Shown here: positions 1 to 6,545 of the stretch, piece after piece
Layout of the letters: each line of letters opens with the position of its first letter
How positions within the stretch are numbered: the first letter of the stretch is position 1
Assembly: GCA_900544105.1 (NCBI GenBank)
Contig: UQUC01000017.1
Coordinates: 1 to 31,028, forward strand
Reading direction: 5' to 3'
Length of the DNA: 31,028 nucleotides
Source of the DNA: an uncultured Oscillibacter sp.
GTDB taxonomy: Bacteria > Bacillota > Clostridia > Oscillospirales > Oscillospiraceae
Translations under genes and position numbers: made by a program
The notes under the pieces: model-generated
Seen by the model: the letters and a program-made list of their open reading frames with translations, nothing else
Databases searched by the model: none
What the model was told of the DNA's origin: nothing

Positions 1-53
1 CACACAATGGGGGCGGCTCTGTCAGAACGGCAGCTGGGGTGAAACTCCCGTGA

Positions 54-72
54 GGCGGTGCAGCACACCGCC
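54..72. repeat. Short hairpin upstream of the recombinase
   Basis: Seven-base arms GGCGGTG and CACCGCC surround a five-base loop (54-60 with 66-72). It is the first of three hairpins (also 136-160 and 207-235) in the non-coding stretch before the recombinase. I see no convincing gene in 1-263, although short open tails at the very left edge could be the end of a gene lying outside the window. Confidence 0.4.
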
Positions 73-135
73 GCTTGATGACTTTCCTTTGCAAGCCGGG
101 GCGTCGGGGACAAGTAGACTTGCAATACATATTCA

Positions 136-160
136 CAGAATGCCGCCGTAAGGCGTTCTG
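136..160. repeat. Hairpin upstream of the recombinase
   Basis: CAGAATGCC (136-144) pairs with GGCGTTCTG (152-160) around a seven-base loop, with one G-T wobble. Its role is unknown; it may be part of a structured leader or a recombination site. Confidence 0.35.
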
Positions 161-206
161 GAGTGCTGGGCACGGATTTTCAAATACGATACCTCTTTAT
201 ATAGGA

Positions 207-242
207 GCCAGTCTGTATTTATCGTACAGACTGGCCCTTTTT
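207..242 (+). terminator. Terminator-like hairpin just before the recombinase
   Basis: An 11-bp perfect stem, GCCAGTCTGTA (207-217) with TACAGACTGGC (225-235), has a seven-base loop and is followed by CC and five T. It ends only about 20 bases before the recombinase start, so it could end transcription from the left, attenuate the recombinase, or be a protein-binding dyad. The shape suggests a terminator; the role is inferred. Confidence 0.55.
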
Positions 243-263
243 CACTTCAGGGAGGTATGCGTT

Positions 264-866
264 ATGATTTATGGCTACATCAGGGTGAGCACAAGAGAAC
301 AGAACGAGGATCGCCAGCTGATCGCTCTCCGGGAAATGGCGGTGCCGCAAGCAAATCTTTTCATAGACAAGCAGTCCGGCAAGGATTTTGACCGTCCGCA
401 ATATCAAAAGCTGCTGCGGAAAATGAAAAAAGACGATCTGCTCTACATCAAGAGCATTGACCGTCTGGGACGCAATTATGAGGAAATATTGAAACAATGG
501 CGGATGCTCACCAAGGAAACGGGCATCGACATTGTGGTGCTGGATATGCCTTTGCTGGATATCCGGCGGGGCAAGGATCTGATGGGAACGTTCCTCAGCG
601 ACATTGTTTTGCAGGTGCTTTCCTTTGTTGCGGAGAATGAGCGTACCAATATCCGCCAGCGGCAGGCGGAGGGCATCGCGGCGGCGAAAGCCAAGGGAAT
701 TCGCTTTGGGCGGGTTCCCAAACCGGTGCCGGAGAACTTCCACGCCGTCTATCAGCGATGGAAAAGCGGCGAAATCACGGGAACTGCGGCGGCAAAAGAG
801 TGTGAAATGCCGCTGTCTACGTTTCGCTACCGGGCGGAGATTTACCAAAAAGCGAAGTTATCGTAA
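264..866 (+). CDS. Serine recombinase, small resolvase/invertase family
   Basis: A 200-residue small serine recombinase, which would cut and rejoin DNA at short paired sites (resolution or inversion). The N-terminal domain has the family opening GYIRVSTREQ with the catalytic serine at about residue 9, the DRLGRNYEEI segment, and the long helix FVAENERTNIRQRQAEG; a GIRFGR linker leads to a C-terminal helix-turn-helix. Length is normal for the small type, so it is not a large integrase. The start at 264 is chosen because GGGAGG lies just upstream and the domain begins immediately; the frame is open further upstream but covers the hairpin at 207-235. Base composition is lower in G+C than the proline genes to the right. 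No transposase partner is visible, so it may be the end of an element that extends to the left. The family call is secure; the substrate is unknown. Confidence 0.9.
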   Translation: MIYGYIRVSTREQNEDRQLIALREMAVPQANLFIDKQSGKDFDRPQYQKLLRKMKKDDLLYIKSIDRLGRNYEEILKQWRMLTKETGIDIVVLDMPLLDIRRGKDLMGTFLSDIVLQVLSFVAENERTNIRQRQAEGIAAAKAKGIRFGRVPKPVPENFHAVYQRWKSGEITGTAAAKECEMPLSTFRYRAEIYQKAKLS

Positions 867-874
867 GCACAGTA

Positions 875-905
875 TTTTTGCAGGAATGTGTACTTCCTGC
901 AAAAA
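875..905. terminator. Hairpin downstream of the recombinase
   Basis: A 12-bp stem, TTTTTGCAGGAA (875-886) with TTCCTGCAAAAA (894-905), begins 8 bases after the recombinase stop. A/T-rich flanks make it compatible with a bidirectional terminator. Together with 207-235 it brackets the recombinase gene. Confidence 0.6.
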
Positions 906-1053
906 CATCTTTTTAATATGCAACTTAATTATACCACTGCTTTGGAGCAATTTCCACCAAAGAATCACAGAAAATAGCATAGTTCATTCCACTGCCTATC
1001 CGAAGAATTGTCCGACAACAAAGTACACTTTTTTAGAAAGCGAGGGACAAACT

Positions 1054-1626
1054 ATGGCGGCAATCGCTTCTGTAATCAAATACGAAGGCGATAACAGCAC
1101 CTTCATCTGGAAGCATCCCTGTGAGGACTTCAACACCTCATCCCAGTTGATTGTCCACGAATCGCAGGAAGCAATCTTTTTTCTGAACGGACAGGCGCTT
1201 GATTTGTTCGGCCCGGGACGTCATACACTGGAAACGGAGAACATTCCCATTCTGCGCCGTCTGATTAACATTCCAGCAGGCGGCGAAAGCGCATTCCACT
1301 GCGAGGTCTATTTCATCAACAAAACTGAGCAAATGGCAATTCGTTGGGGAACGGATAGCAAAGTGCAGTATGTAGAGTCTACATACAAATTTCCTCTTTC
1401 CATCGGCGCGAGCGGCGAAATGTCTCTTTGCGTAGATAATTCTCGCAAGCTGCTTGTCAAATTGGTTGGCACAGAGCGTATGCTGGATCGTCAGCAGCTA
1501 ACGACCTATTTTCGCAGTATCCTGATGGCAAAGGTGAAAACCTATATTGCTCAGGCGATGCGTGCCAATGCCATCAACATTTTTGAGATCGACGAAAGCC
1601 TTGAGATTTTTTCAACAGATATTTAG
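1054..1626 (+). pseudogene. Truncated SPFH-domain (YdjI-type) protein
   Basis: The 190 codons encode the N-terminal part of an SPFH protein of the type annotated as virion core protein-like or YdjI. Recognisable segments are VIKYEGDN, FIWKHPCEDFNTSSQLIV, FGPGRHTLET, FHCEVYFINKTEQM and KLLVKLVG. Relatives continue for another 150-250 residues through the rest of the SPFH domain and usually end in zinc ribbons; here the frame stops soon after INIFEIDESLE. The start has GAGGG upstream at good spacing. Immediately downstream, on the other strand, is what looks like the start of a transposase gene, so an insertion followed by decay probably removed the 3' half. A complete but different SPFH gene lies at 21649-23070. 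Whether this fragment is still translated into anything useful cannot be told. Confidence 0.75.
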
Positions 1627-1744
1627 AAGCGTCTAATTCTCGATTTTCTCGATTATTATCAAGTGCCTTTTTTTCGCGAGCAGTAAGTGAAAATACACTG
1701 TCATTGAAAGATATTTGCTGGCTGCTGTTTACTTTAAATGACAT
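1574..1744 (-). pseudogene. Remnant 5' end of a transposase gene
   Basis: Reading leftwards from an ATG at 1744, about 25 residues (SFKVNSSQQISFNDSVFSLT then REKKALD) resemble the N-terminus of IS1182-like transposases as I remember them, after which the similarity is lost and the frame ends. A -10-like TATAAT lies upstream on this strand. This would be the left-over end of an insertion sequence that interrupted the SPFH gene at 1054-1626. Assignment rests on memory of the N-terminal pattern, so confidence is limited. Confidence 0.4.
1637..1654. repeat. Nine-base tandem duplication
   Basis: TTCTCGATT occurs twice back to back, 11 bases after the stop of the truncated SPFH gene and inside the point where transposase similarity fades. 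It could be a scar of an insertion or deletion; chance is also possible. Confidence 0.35.
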
Positions 1745-1747
1745 AAA

Positions 1748-1805
1748 CCTTGCCACCCTTCAAATCTATAACCATTATAGCACAATAGATTTGGGGGTGG
1801 TAAGG
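1748..1805. repeat. Long imperfect inverted repeat at the edge of the IS remnant
   Basis: Arms 1748-1769 and 1785-1805 are complementary over about 20 bases with a few mismatches (starting CCTTGCCACCC and ending GGGTGGTAAGG). It overlaps the 5' end of the transposase remnant and lies where the AT-rich patch meets GC-rich chromosomal sequence, so it may be the end structure of the insertion sequence. Confidence 0.5.
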
Positions 1806-1890
1806 TTGGCTGCGAATTATTCCATTTTCAGAAATTTCCTATACTTTTGACCACGGCATCCTGACATTGTGCGCTGCACCCGGAAGTTTT

Positions 1891-2694
1891 TTATCCTAAT
1901 TCCTCTGTCCGGCGGTAGGCCGCTTCTACGGCGGCGATCGCCGCACCCCGGAATCCCCGATCCTCCAGCGCCGCTACGCCGGCGATGGTACTGCCGCCGG
2001 GACTGCACACGGCATCCTTCAAAACACTGGGATGTTCTCCCGTTTCCAGCATCAATGACACGCTACCCAACAGCATCTGGGCGGTGTACCGCATAGCCTT
2101 GGCGCGGGGCACACCGCACTTCACCGCCCCGTCCGCCAGCGCCTCCATAAACATGTAGGCATAGGCGGAACCGCAACCGGACACAGTGCTGGCCGCATCG
2201 ATCAGGTGCTCCGGCAGGTCGTCTATCAGACCGGATCTCGCCATCAGAGTTTTGAAGGCCGCCAGTTCCTCCGCCGTTACACGGTCATTGGCCGACACCA
2301 GCATCAGCCCTTGCCCCACAGCACAGGGGGTATTGGGCATAATGCGGATGATCTTCTTCTCTCCGCCCAGCACCTCCGCCAAGCGGTCCAAGCTGGTGCC
2401 CGCCAGCATAGAGACAAAAATAGCGTCAGACGCCGCAATATCCTCCGCCAGCTTTGCCGTCACACTGGCAAACATCTGGGGCTTCACTCCTAAAAATACG
2501 AATCTGCTCTCCCGCAGGATCGTTTCCGCCGTCTCCGCGGCACAGCCGATGGATGCTGCTACCTTTGCGGAGTGCTCCGCCGTGGAGCAAGCCACGGCCA
2601 CTGCCGCCACACCCACGGTTTTCACCGCTGCCTGCGCCAGTGCGCCGCCCATATTCCCAGCGCCGATAAAACCGGCCTCGTATTTCTTGTTCAT
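1891..2694 (-). CDS. proC: Pyrroline-5-carboxylate reductase
   Basis: Catalyses the last step of proline synthesis, NAD(P)H-dependent reduction of 1-pyrroline-5-carboxylate to proline, in the cytoplasm. The 267 residues match the usual length. The N-terminal Rossmann motif FIGAGNMGGAL is at about residues 9-19, FLGVKPQ follows, IRIMPNTPC sits in the middle, and the C-terminal dimer domain has the family signature around TVSGCGSAYAYMFMEA and VCSPGGSTIAG. The start ATG has a GGAG-type site upstream and lies 10 bases after the proA stop, so it is the third gene of a proB-proA-proC operon that carries the whole glutamate-to-proline route. No clear terminator is visible after its stop. Confidence 0.96.
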   Translation of the reverse strand: MNKKYEAGFIGAGNMGGALAQAAVKTVGVAAVAVACSTAEHSAKVAASIGCAAETAETILRESRFVFLGVKPQMFASVTAKLAEDIAASDAIFVSMLAGTSLDRLAEVLGGEKKIIRIMPNTPCAVGQGLMLVSANDRVTAEELAAFKTLMARSGLIDDLPEHLIDAASTVSGCGSAYAYMFMEALADGAVKCGVPRAKAMRYTAQMLLGSVSLMLETGEHPSVLKDAVCSPGGSTIAGVAALEDRGFRGAAIAAVEAAYRRTEELG

Positions 2695-2704
2695 AATCTT
2701 CTCC

Positions 2705-3961
2705 TTACCGGGTCTGTCCGTTGCCCCGAATGATGTATTGATAGGTGCTCAGTTCATCCAACCCCATCGGGCCGCGGGCATGGAGCTTCTGGGTGGAAAT
2801 TCCCATCTCGCAACCAAGGCCGAACTCGCCGCCGTCGGTAAATCGGGTGGAGACGTTGACATATACCGCCGCGCTGTCCACTCCATTGACGAATTTCCCC
2901 GCGTTGGCATCGTTCTCCGTCACGATGGCCTCGCTGTGGTGGGTGGAGTGGGCCTGAATGTGCTCGATCGCCTCGTCCACGCTGTCCACCACCTTGACCG
3001 CCAGAATGTAGTCCAAAAATTCCGTATCGAAATCCGCCGGACCTGCCGGTGTTCCGGGAATCACGGCGGCAGCCCTTAGATCCAGCCGCAGTTCCACGGG
3101 AATCTGCCCCGCCGCTTGACGATCCTCCGTCAGCGCTTTCCGCAGCATGGGCAGAAACCGCTCCGCCACGGCGCTGTGGACCAGACACACCTCCTCGGCG
3201 TTGCACACGGAGGGGCGGCTGGTCTTGGCGTTGACAATGATCTTCACTGCCTTGTCCAAATCGGCGTATTCGTCCACATACACATGGCAGATACCGGTGC
3301 CGGTCTGGATGCAGGGCACCGTCGCCTGCTCCACGCAGGCCCGGATCAGCCCCGCCCCGCCCCGGGGGATCAGCAGATCTACCAATCCGTCCGCCGTCAT
3401 CAAAACGCGGGCGCTCTCATGGCTGGTATCCTCCAGAATATTCACAATGTCCGGGTCGCCGCCCACGGCGGAAATTCCCTGCTTCAGCGCCTTTACGATG
3501 GCAGTGGAGGTACGGACGGCCTCTTTCCCGCTGCGGAGAACGCAGACGTTGCCGCTTTTCACTGTCAGTGCCGCCGCATCGGAGGTGACGTTGGGACGGC
3601 TCTCGTAAATGATTGCAACCAGTCCCAAGGGCACCTGCTTTTTATAGATGGTCATACCGTTGGCGTGGTGTGTCTCCGACAAAATCCGCCCGGTGTGATC
3701 CGGCAGCTTCACCGTGGCCCGGATGCCCTCCGCCATGGCAGCGATGCGGCCCTCATCCAGCCGCAGCCGGTCCAGCATCACATCGGAAATGTGGCCCCGG
3801 GCCGCTTCCAGATCCGCTTCGTTGCAGGTCAGGATCTCCGCCGTGTGTTCCACGAGGCTGTCCGCCATGGCGGTCAGGAGGCGGTTTTTCGTTTCCGCGT
3901 CCGCGTCGCGGAGGACGCTCCAAGCGGCTTTCGTTTTCCGAATGATATCCAATGTGGTCAT
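2705..3961 (-). CDS. proA: Glutamate-5-semialdehyde dehydrogenase (gamma-glutamyl phosphate reductase)
   Basis: Second enzyme of proline synthesis: reduces gamma-glutamyl phosphate with NADPH to glutamate-5-semialdehyde, which cyclises for ProC. At 418 residues it is full length. Family marks include YESRPNVTSDAAAL, VLRSGKEA, the catalytic cysteine in KTSRPSVCNAEE, and FGLGCEMGISTQKLHARGPMG near the C-terminus. Its ATG overlaps the proB stop as ATGA, which points to translational coupling and matches the known physical partnership of the two enzymes, whose shared intermediate is unstable. Confidence 0.97.
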   Translation of the reverse strand: MTTLDIIRKTKAAWSVLRDADAETKNRLLTAMADSLVEHTAEILTCNEADLEAARGHISDVMLDRLRLDEGRIAAMAEGIRATVKLPDHTGRILSETHHANGMTIYKKQVPLGLVAIIYESRPNVTSDAAALTVKSGNVCVLRSGKEAVRTSTAIVKALKQGISAVGGDPDIVNILEDTSHESARVLMTADGLVDLLIPRGGAGLIRACVEQATVPCIQTGTGICHVYVDEYADLDKAVKIIVNAKTSRPSVCNAEEVCLVHSAVAERFLPMLRKALTEDRQAAGQIPVELRLDLRAAAVIPGTPAGPADFDTEFLDYILAVKVVDSVDEAIEHIQAHSTHHSEAIVTENDANAGKFVNGVDSAAVYVNVSTRFTDGGEFGLGCEMGISTQKLHARGPMGLDELSTYQYIIRGNGQTR

Positions 3962-4737
3962 TTGCTCACCTTCTTTGCCAAAAATCGGGTGCCGATAGGT
4001 CCTCCCTCTACGATGTCGTACAGCAGATCCGGGTTCCAGCCGTTGGCGATCACCATTTCGCAGCCTGCTTCTGTGGCGATCTGCGCTGCATGGAGCTTCG
4101 TTACCATGCCGCCGGTACCCAGTTCGGAGCCGCTCCCCCCCGCCAGAGAGAGAATTTTCTCGTCGATCTCCGACACTTCATGGATCAGCTTCGCATCCGG
4201 GTTCTTATGGGGATCACTGTCGTACAGACCGTCAATATCCGACAGGAGGATCAGCAACTCCGCCCGTGTTGTGGCGGCCACCACAGCGGAAAGGGTGTCA
4301 TTATCGCCCACGGCGATCTCCTCCGTGGAAATCGTGTCATTCTCGTTGATGATGGGCAAGGCTCCCAGCTCCAACAGGCGATCCAGGGTGTTGTGGAAGT
4401 TCTCCTTCCGGCTGCCGCCGTCGGCAATGTCCGGCGCGGTGATCAGAAGCTGGGCCACCGTATGATTGTATTCGGTGAACAGCTTGTCATACACATACAT
4501 CAGCTCGCACTGTCCCACCGCCGCCGACGCCTGTTTGGTTGGCATATCGTGGGGCCGCTCCCGGAGGTTCAGCTTGCCGAAACCCATGGCGATAGCACCG
4601 GAGGACACTAAAATGATCTCGTGGCCCGCGTTTTTCAGGTCACTGAGCACTCTGCACATCCGCTCCACCCGCTGAATGTTCAGCCGCCCGGTGGCATAGG
4701 CCAGTGTGGAGGTTCCCACCTTGACTACGATTCTCAT
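3958..4737 (-). CDS. proB: Glutamate 5-kinase, short form without PUA domain
   Basis: Phosphorylates glutamate to gamma-glutamyl phosphate, the first and normally proline-inhibited step of the pathway. The amino-acid kinase fold is seen in VKVGTSTLAY (residues 4-13), ILVSSGAIAMGFGKL, INENDTISTEE and GTGGMVTKLHAA. The protein has 259 residues, about 100 fewer than E. coli ProB, because the C-terminal PUA domain is absent; short forms are common in Clostridia. The start at 4737 is chosen because GGGGAAC lies 6-10 bases upstream and the kinase motif begins at once; an upstream in-frame ATG at 4797 would add 20 residues unlike the family. Confidence 0.95.
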   Translation of the reverse strand: MRIVVKVGTSTLAYATGRLNIQRVERMCRVLSDLKNAGHEIILVSSGAIAMGFGKLNLRERPHDMPTKQASAAVGQCELMYVYDKLFTEYNHTVAQLLITAPDIADGGSRKENFHNTLDRLLELGALPIINENDTISTEEIAVGDNDTLSAVVAATTRAELLILLSDIDGLYDSDPHKNPDAKLIHEVSEIDEKILSLAGGSGSELGTGGMVTKLHAAQIATEAGCEMVIANGWNPDLLYDIVEGGPIGTRFLAKKVSK

Positions 4738-4827
4738 AGATCGTTCCCCTTTCCATCCGCCGCACTCGGTTTCTTCAGGATTCAGCGCCGCTGTCAAGAG
4801 GCTTTGGCGCCGCCTTCTTTTTTGCCG

Positions 4828-4856
4828 ATTTTATACCAGAATACCGTATCCGTCAA
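4828..4856 (-). promoter_or_regulatory. Promoter of proBAC
   Basis: On the minus strand TTGACG and TAAAAT are separated by 17 bases, about 90 bases before the proB start. It stands back to back with the malQ promoter. Confidence 0.65.
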
Positions 4857-4873
4857 GGCATCCGGTCCTCCCT

Positions 4874-4902
4874 TTGACAATTTTTACAAAAAGCTTTACA
4901 AT
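4874..4902 (+). promoter_or_regulatory. Promoter of malQ
   Basis: TTGACA and TACAAT with 17 bases between, a near-consensus housekeeping promoter about 50 bases before the malQ start. Confidence 0.75.
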
Positions 4903-4954
4903 AAGGGAAAATTTGTGTGTACAGGCGTCTCCGACGCTGGGAAAGGCTGATCCT

Positions 4955-6457
4955 ATGGAACGTTCCTCCGGTATTCTGCTGCCCCTGTTTTCTCTGCCCT
5001 CCCCTTACGGTATCGGCACCATGGGCCTCGCGGCCTATGACTTTGCCGATCTGCTCCACGCCGCCGGTCAGCGGTACTGGCAGATGCTCCCCCTCGGTCC
5101 CACCAGCTACGGTGATTCCCCCTACCAGAGTTTTTCCTCCTATGCGGGCAATCCATATCTCATTGATCTGGATCTGCTGATCGAGGATGGACTTCTGACA
5201 GAGCAGGAGGTCCGCGACCGGAACTGGGGTGAGGATCCCCGCCATGTGGATTACGGCAAGCTCTATGAAAACCGTCTGGACCTGCTGAAAAAGGCAACGG
5301 AACGAGGTTGGACGCGGGATAGCGGCGCGGTGGCGGCCTTTACTGAGAAGAACGCCTCCTGGCTGCCGGACTACGCTCTGTTCATGGCCCTCAAGCGACA
5401 CTTTAACATGAAGCCCTGGCAGGAGTGGCCCGATGAGGCTGTCCGGCTCCACGATCCTGCGGCCCTGGCCCGGTACCGGGAGCTGCTGCGGGAGGACGTG
5501 GAACTGTTCACTTATATCCAATTCCTGTTCTTCCGTCAGTGGACCGCCTTGAAGTCCTATATCAACAGCCTTGGCATGGGTATCATTGGCGACCTGCCTA
5601 TTTATGTGGCCATGGACTCCGCCGACGTCTGGGCGGAGCGGTCCATGTTCCGTCTGGACAGCCGGGGCGTTCCCACAGAGGTGGCCGGTGTCCCACCGGA
5701 CTACTTCTCCAAGGACGGACAGCTTTGGGGCAACCCCCTCTACGATTATGCCGCCATGAAGCGGGATGGCTTCGGCTGGTGGATCCGCCGGGTGGACGGC
5801 GCCGCCAGACTGTATGACGTGATCCGCATTGACCATTTCCGGGGCTTCGCCAGCTATTGGGCGGTACCCTATGGCTCTCAAACCGCCAAAACCGGCCGCT
5901 GGGTCAAGGGGCCGGGGCTGGATCTGCTGAATGTCCTCACCGGCTGGTTCCATGGAATCCGCTTCATTGCGGAGGACCTGGGAGAGCCTTCTCCCGACGT
6001 GACAAAGCTGCTGGCGGATTCCGGTCTGCCAGGAATGCGGGTTCTGGAATTTGCCTTTTCCCCCACAGCGGACAGCGCCTATCTCCCCCATAACTGCGTG
6101 GAGAACTGTGTGTGCTATGCCGGGACTCATGACAACGCCCCGCTGTCCCTGTGGCGTCAGCAGGCAGAGCCGGAGGAGATCGACTTTGCCGTGCAGTATC
6201 TGGGTCTCAACGAGCGGGAGGGCTTCAACCGGGGCGTGCTCCGGGGCGGCATGACCTCCCCCGCATCCCTGTTCGTGGCTCAGATGCAGGACTGGCTGGA
6301 GCTTGGCGAAGGCAGCCGGATCAATACCCCCGGCACAGGCCGGGGCAACTGGCAGTGGCGGCTCCTCCCCGGTGAACTGACAGTGAAACTGATCGGCGAC
6401 ATTCGGGAGATGACCCGGATCTATGGCCGCCTCCCCACCAAACAGGCCAAAGCGTAA
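4955..6457 (+). CDS. malQ: 4-alpha-glucanotransferase (amylomaltase)
   Basis: Transfers alpha-1,4-glucan segments between malto-oligosaccharides (GH77), part of cytoplasmic glycogen and maltodextrin use. The 500 residues match the standard bacterial length. Seen: GILLPLFSLPSPYGIGTMG at the N-terminus, GDLPIYVAMDSADVW, the nucleophile D293 in VIRIDHFRGF, the acid/base E340 in FIAEDLG, and the third acid D393 in AGTHDNA. The start at 4955 fits a GGAAAGG site and the family N-terminus; the frame is open further upstream but overlaps the promoter. No other glycogen genes adjoin it, so it is likely a single-gene unit with its own promoter and terminator. Confidence 0.97.
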   Translation: MERSSGILLPLFSLPSPYGIGTMGLAAYDFADLLHAAGQRYWQMLPLGPTSYGDSPYQSFSSYAGNPYLIDLDLLIEDGLLTEQEVRDRNWGEDPRHVDYGKLYENRLDLLKKATERGWTRDSGAVAAFTEKNASWLPDYALFMALKRHFNMKPWQEWPDEAVRLHDPAALARYRELLREDVELFTYIQFLFFRQWTALKSYINSLGMGIIGDLPIYVAMDSADVWAERSMFRLDSRGVPTEVAGVPPDYFSKDGQLWGNPLYDYAAMKRDGFGWWIRRVDGAARLYDVIRIDHFRGFASYWAVPYGSQTAKTGRWVKGPGLDLLNVLTGWFHGIRFIAEDLGEPSPDVTKLLADSGLPGMRVLEFAFSPTADSAYLPHNCVENCVCYAGTHDNAPLSLWRQQAEPEEIDFAVQYLGLNEREGFNRGVLRGGMTSPASLFVAQMQDWLELGEGSRINTPGTGRGNWQWRLLPGELTVKLIGDIREMTRIYGRLPTKQAKA

Positions 6458-6467
6458 CCGATATATG

Positions 6468-6508
6468 AACCGTCCCCGGAGGCTCGGAAGCCTCCGGGGA
6501 CGGTTTTT
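6468..6508 (+). terminator. Terminator of malQ
   Basis: A 16-bp perfect GC-rich stem (6468-6483 with 6490-6505), a six-base loop and a run of T, starting 11 bases after the malQ stop. The A/T flanks are short, so use by the convergent pcrA is possible but less clear. Confidence 0.9.
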
Positions 6509-6545
6509 GAACTATTTGGCAGAAAAATCCACTTCGCAGGTAGTT

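Noticed and set aside
219..848. Long minus-strand open frame opposite the recombinase
   Set aside because: It is antisense to a clear serine recombinase and shows no family motifs or ribosome site.
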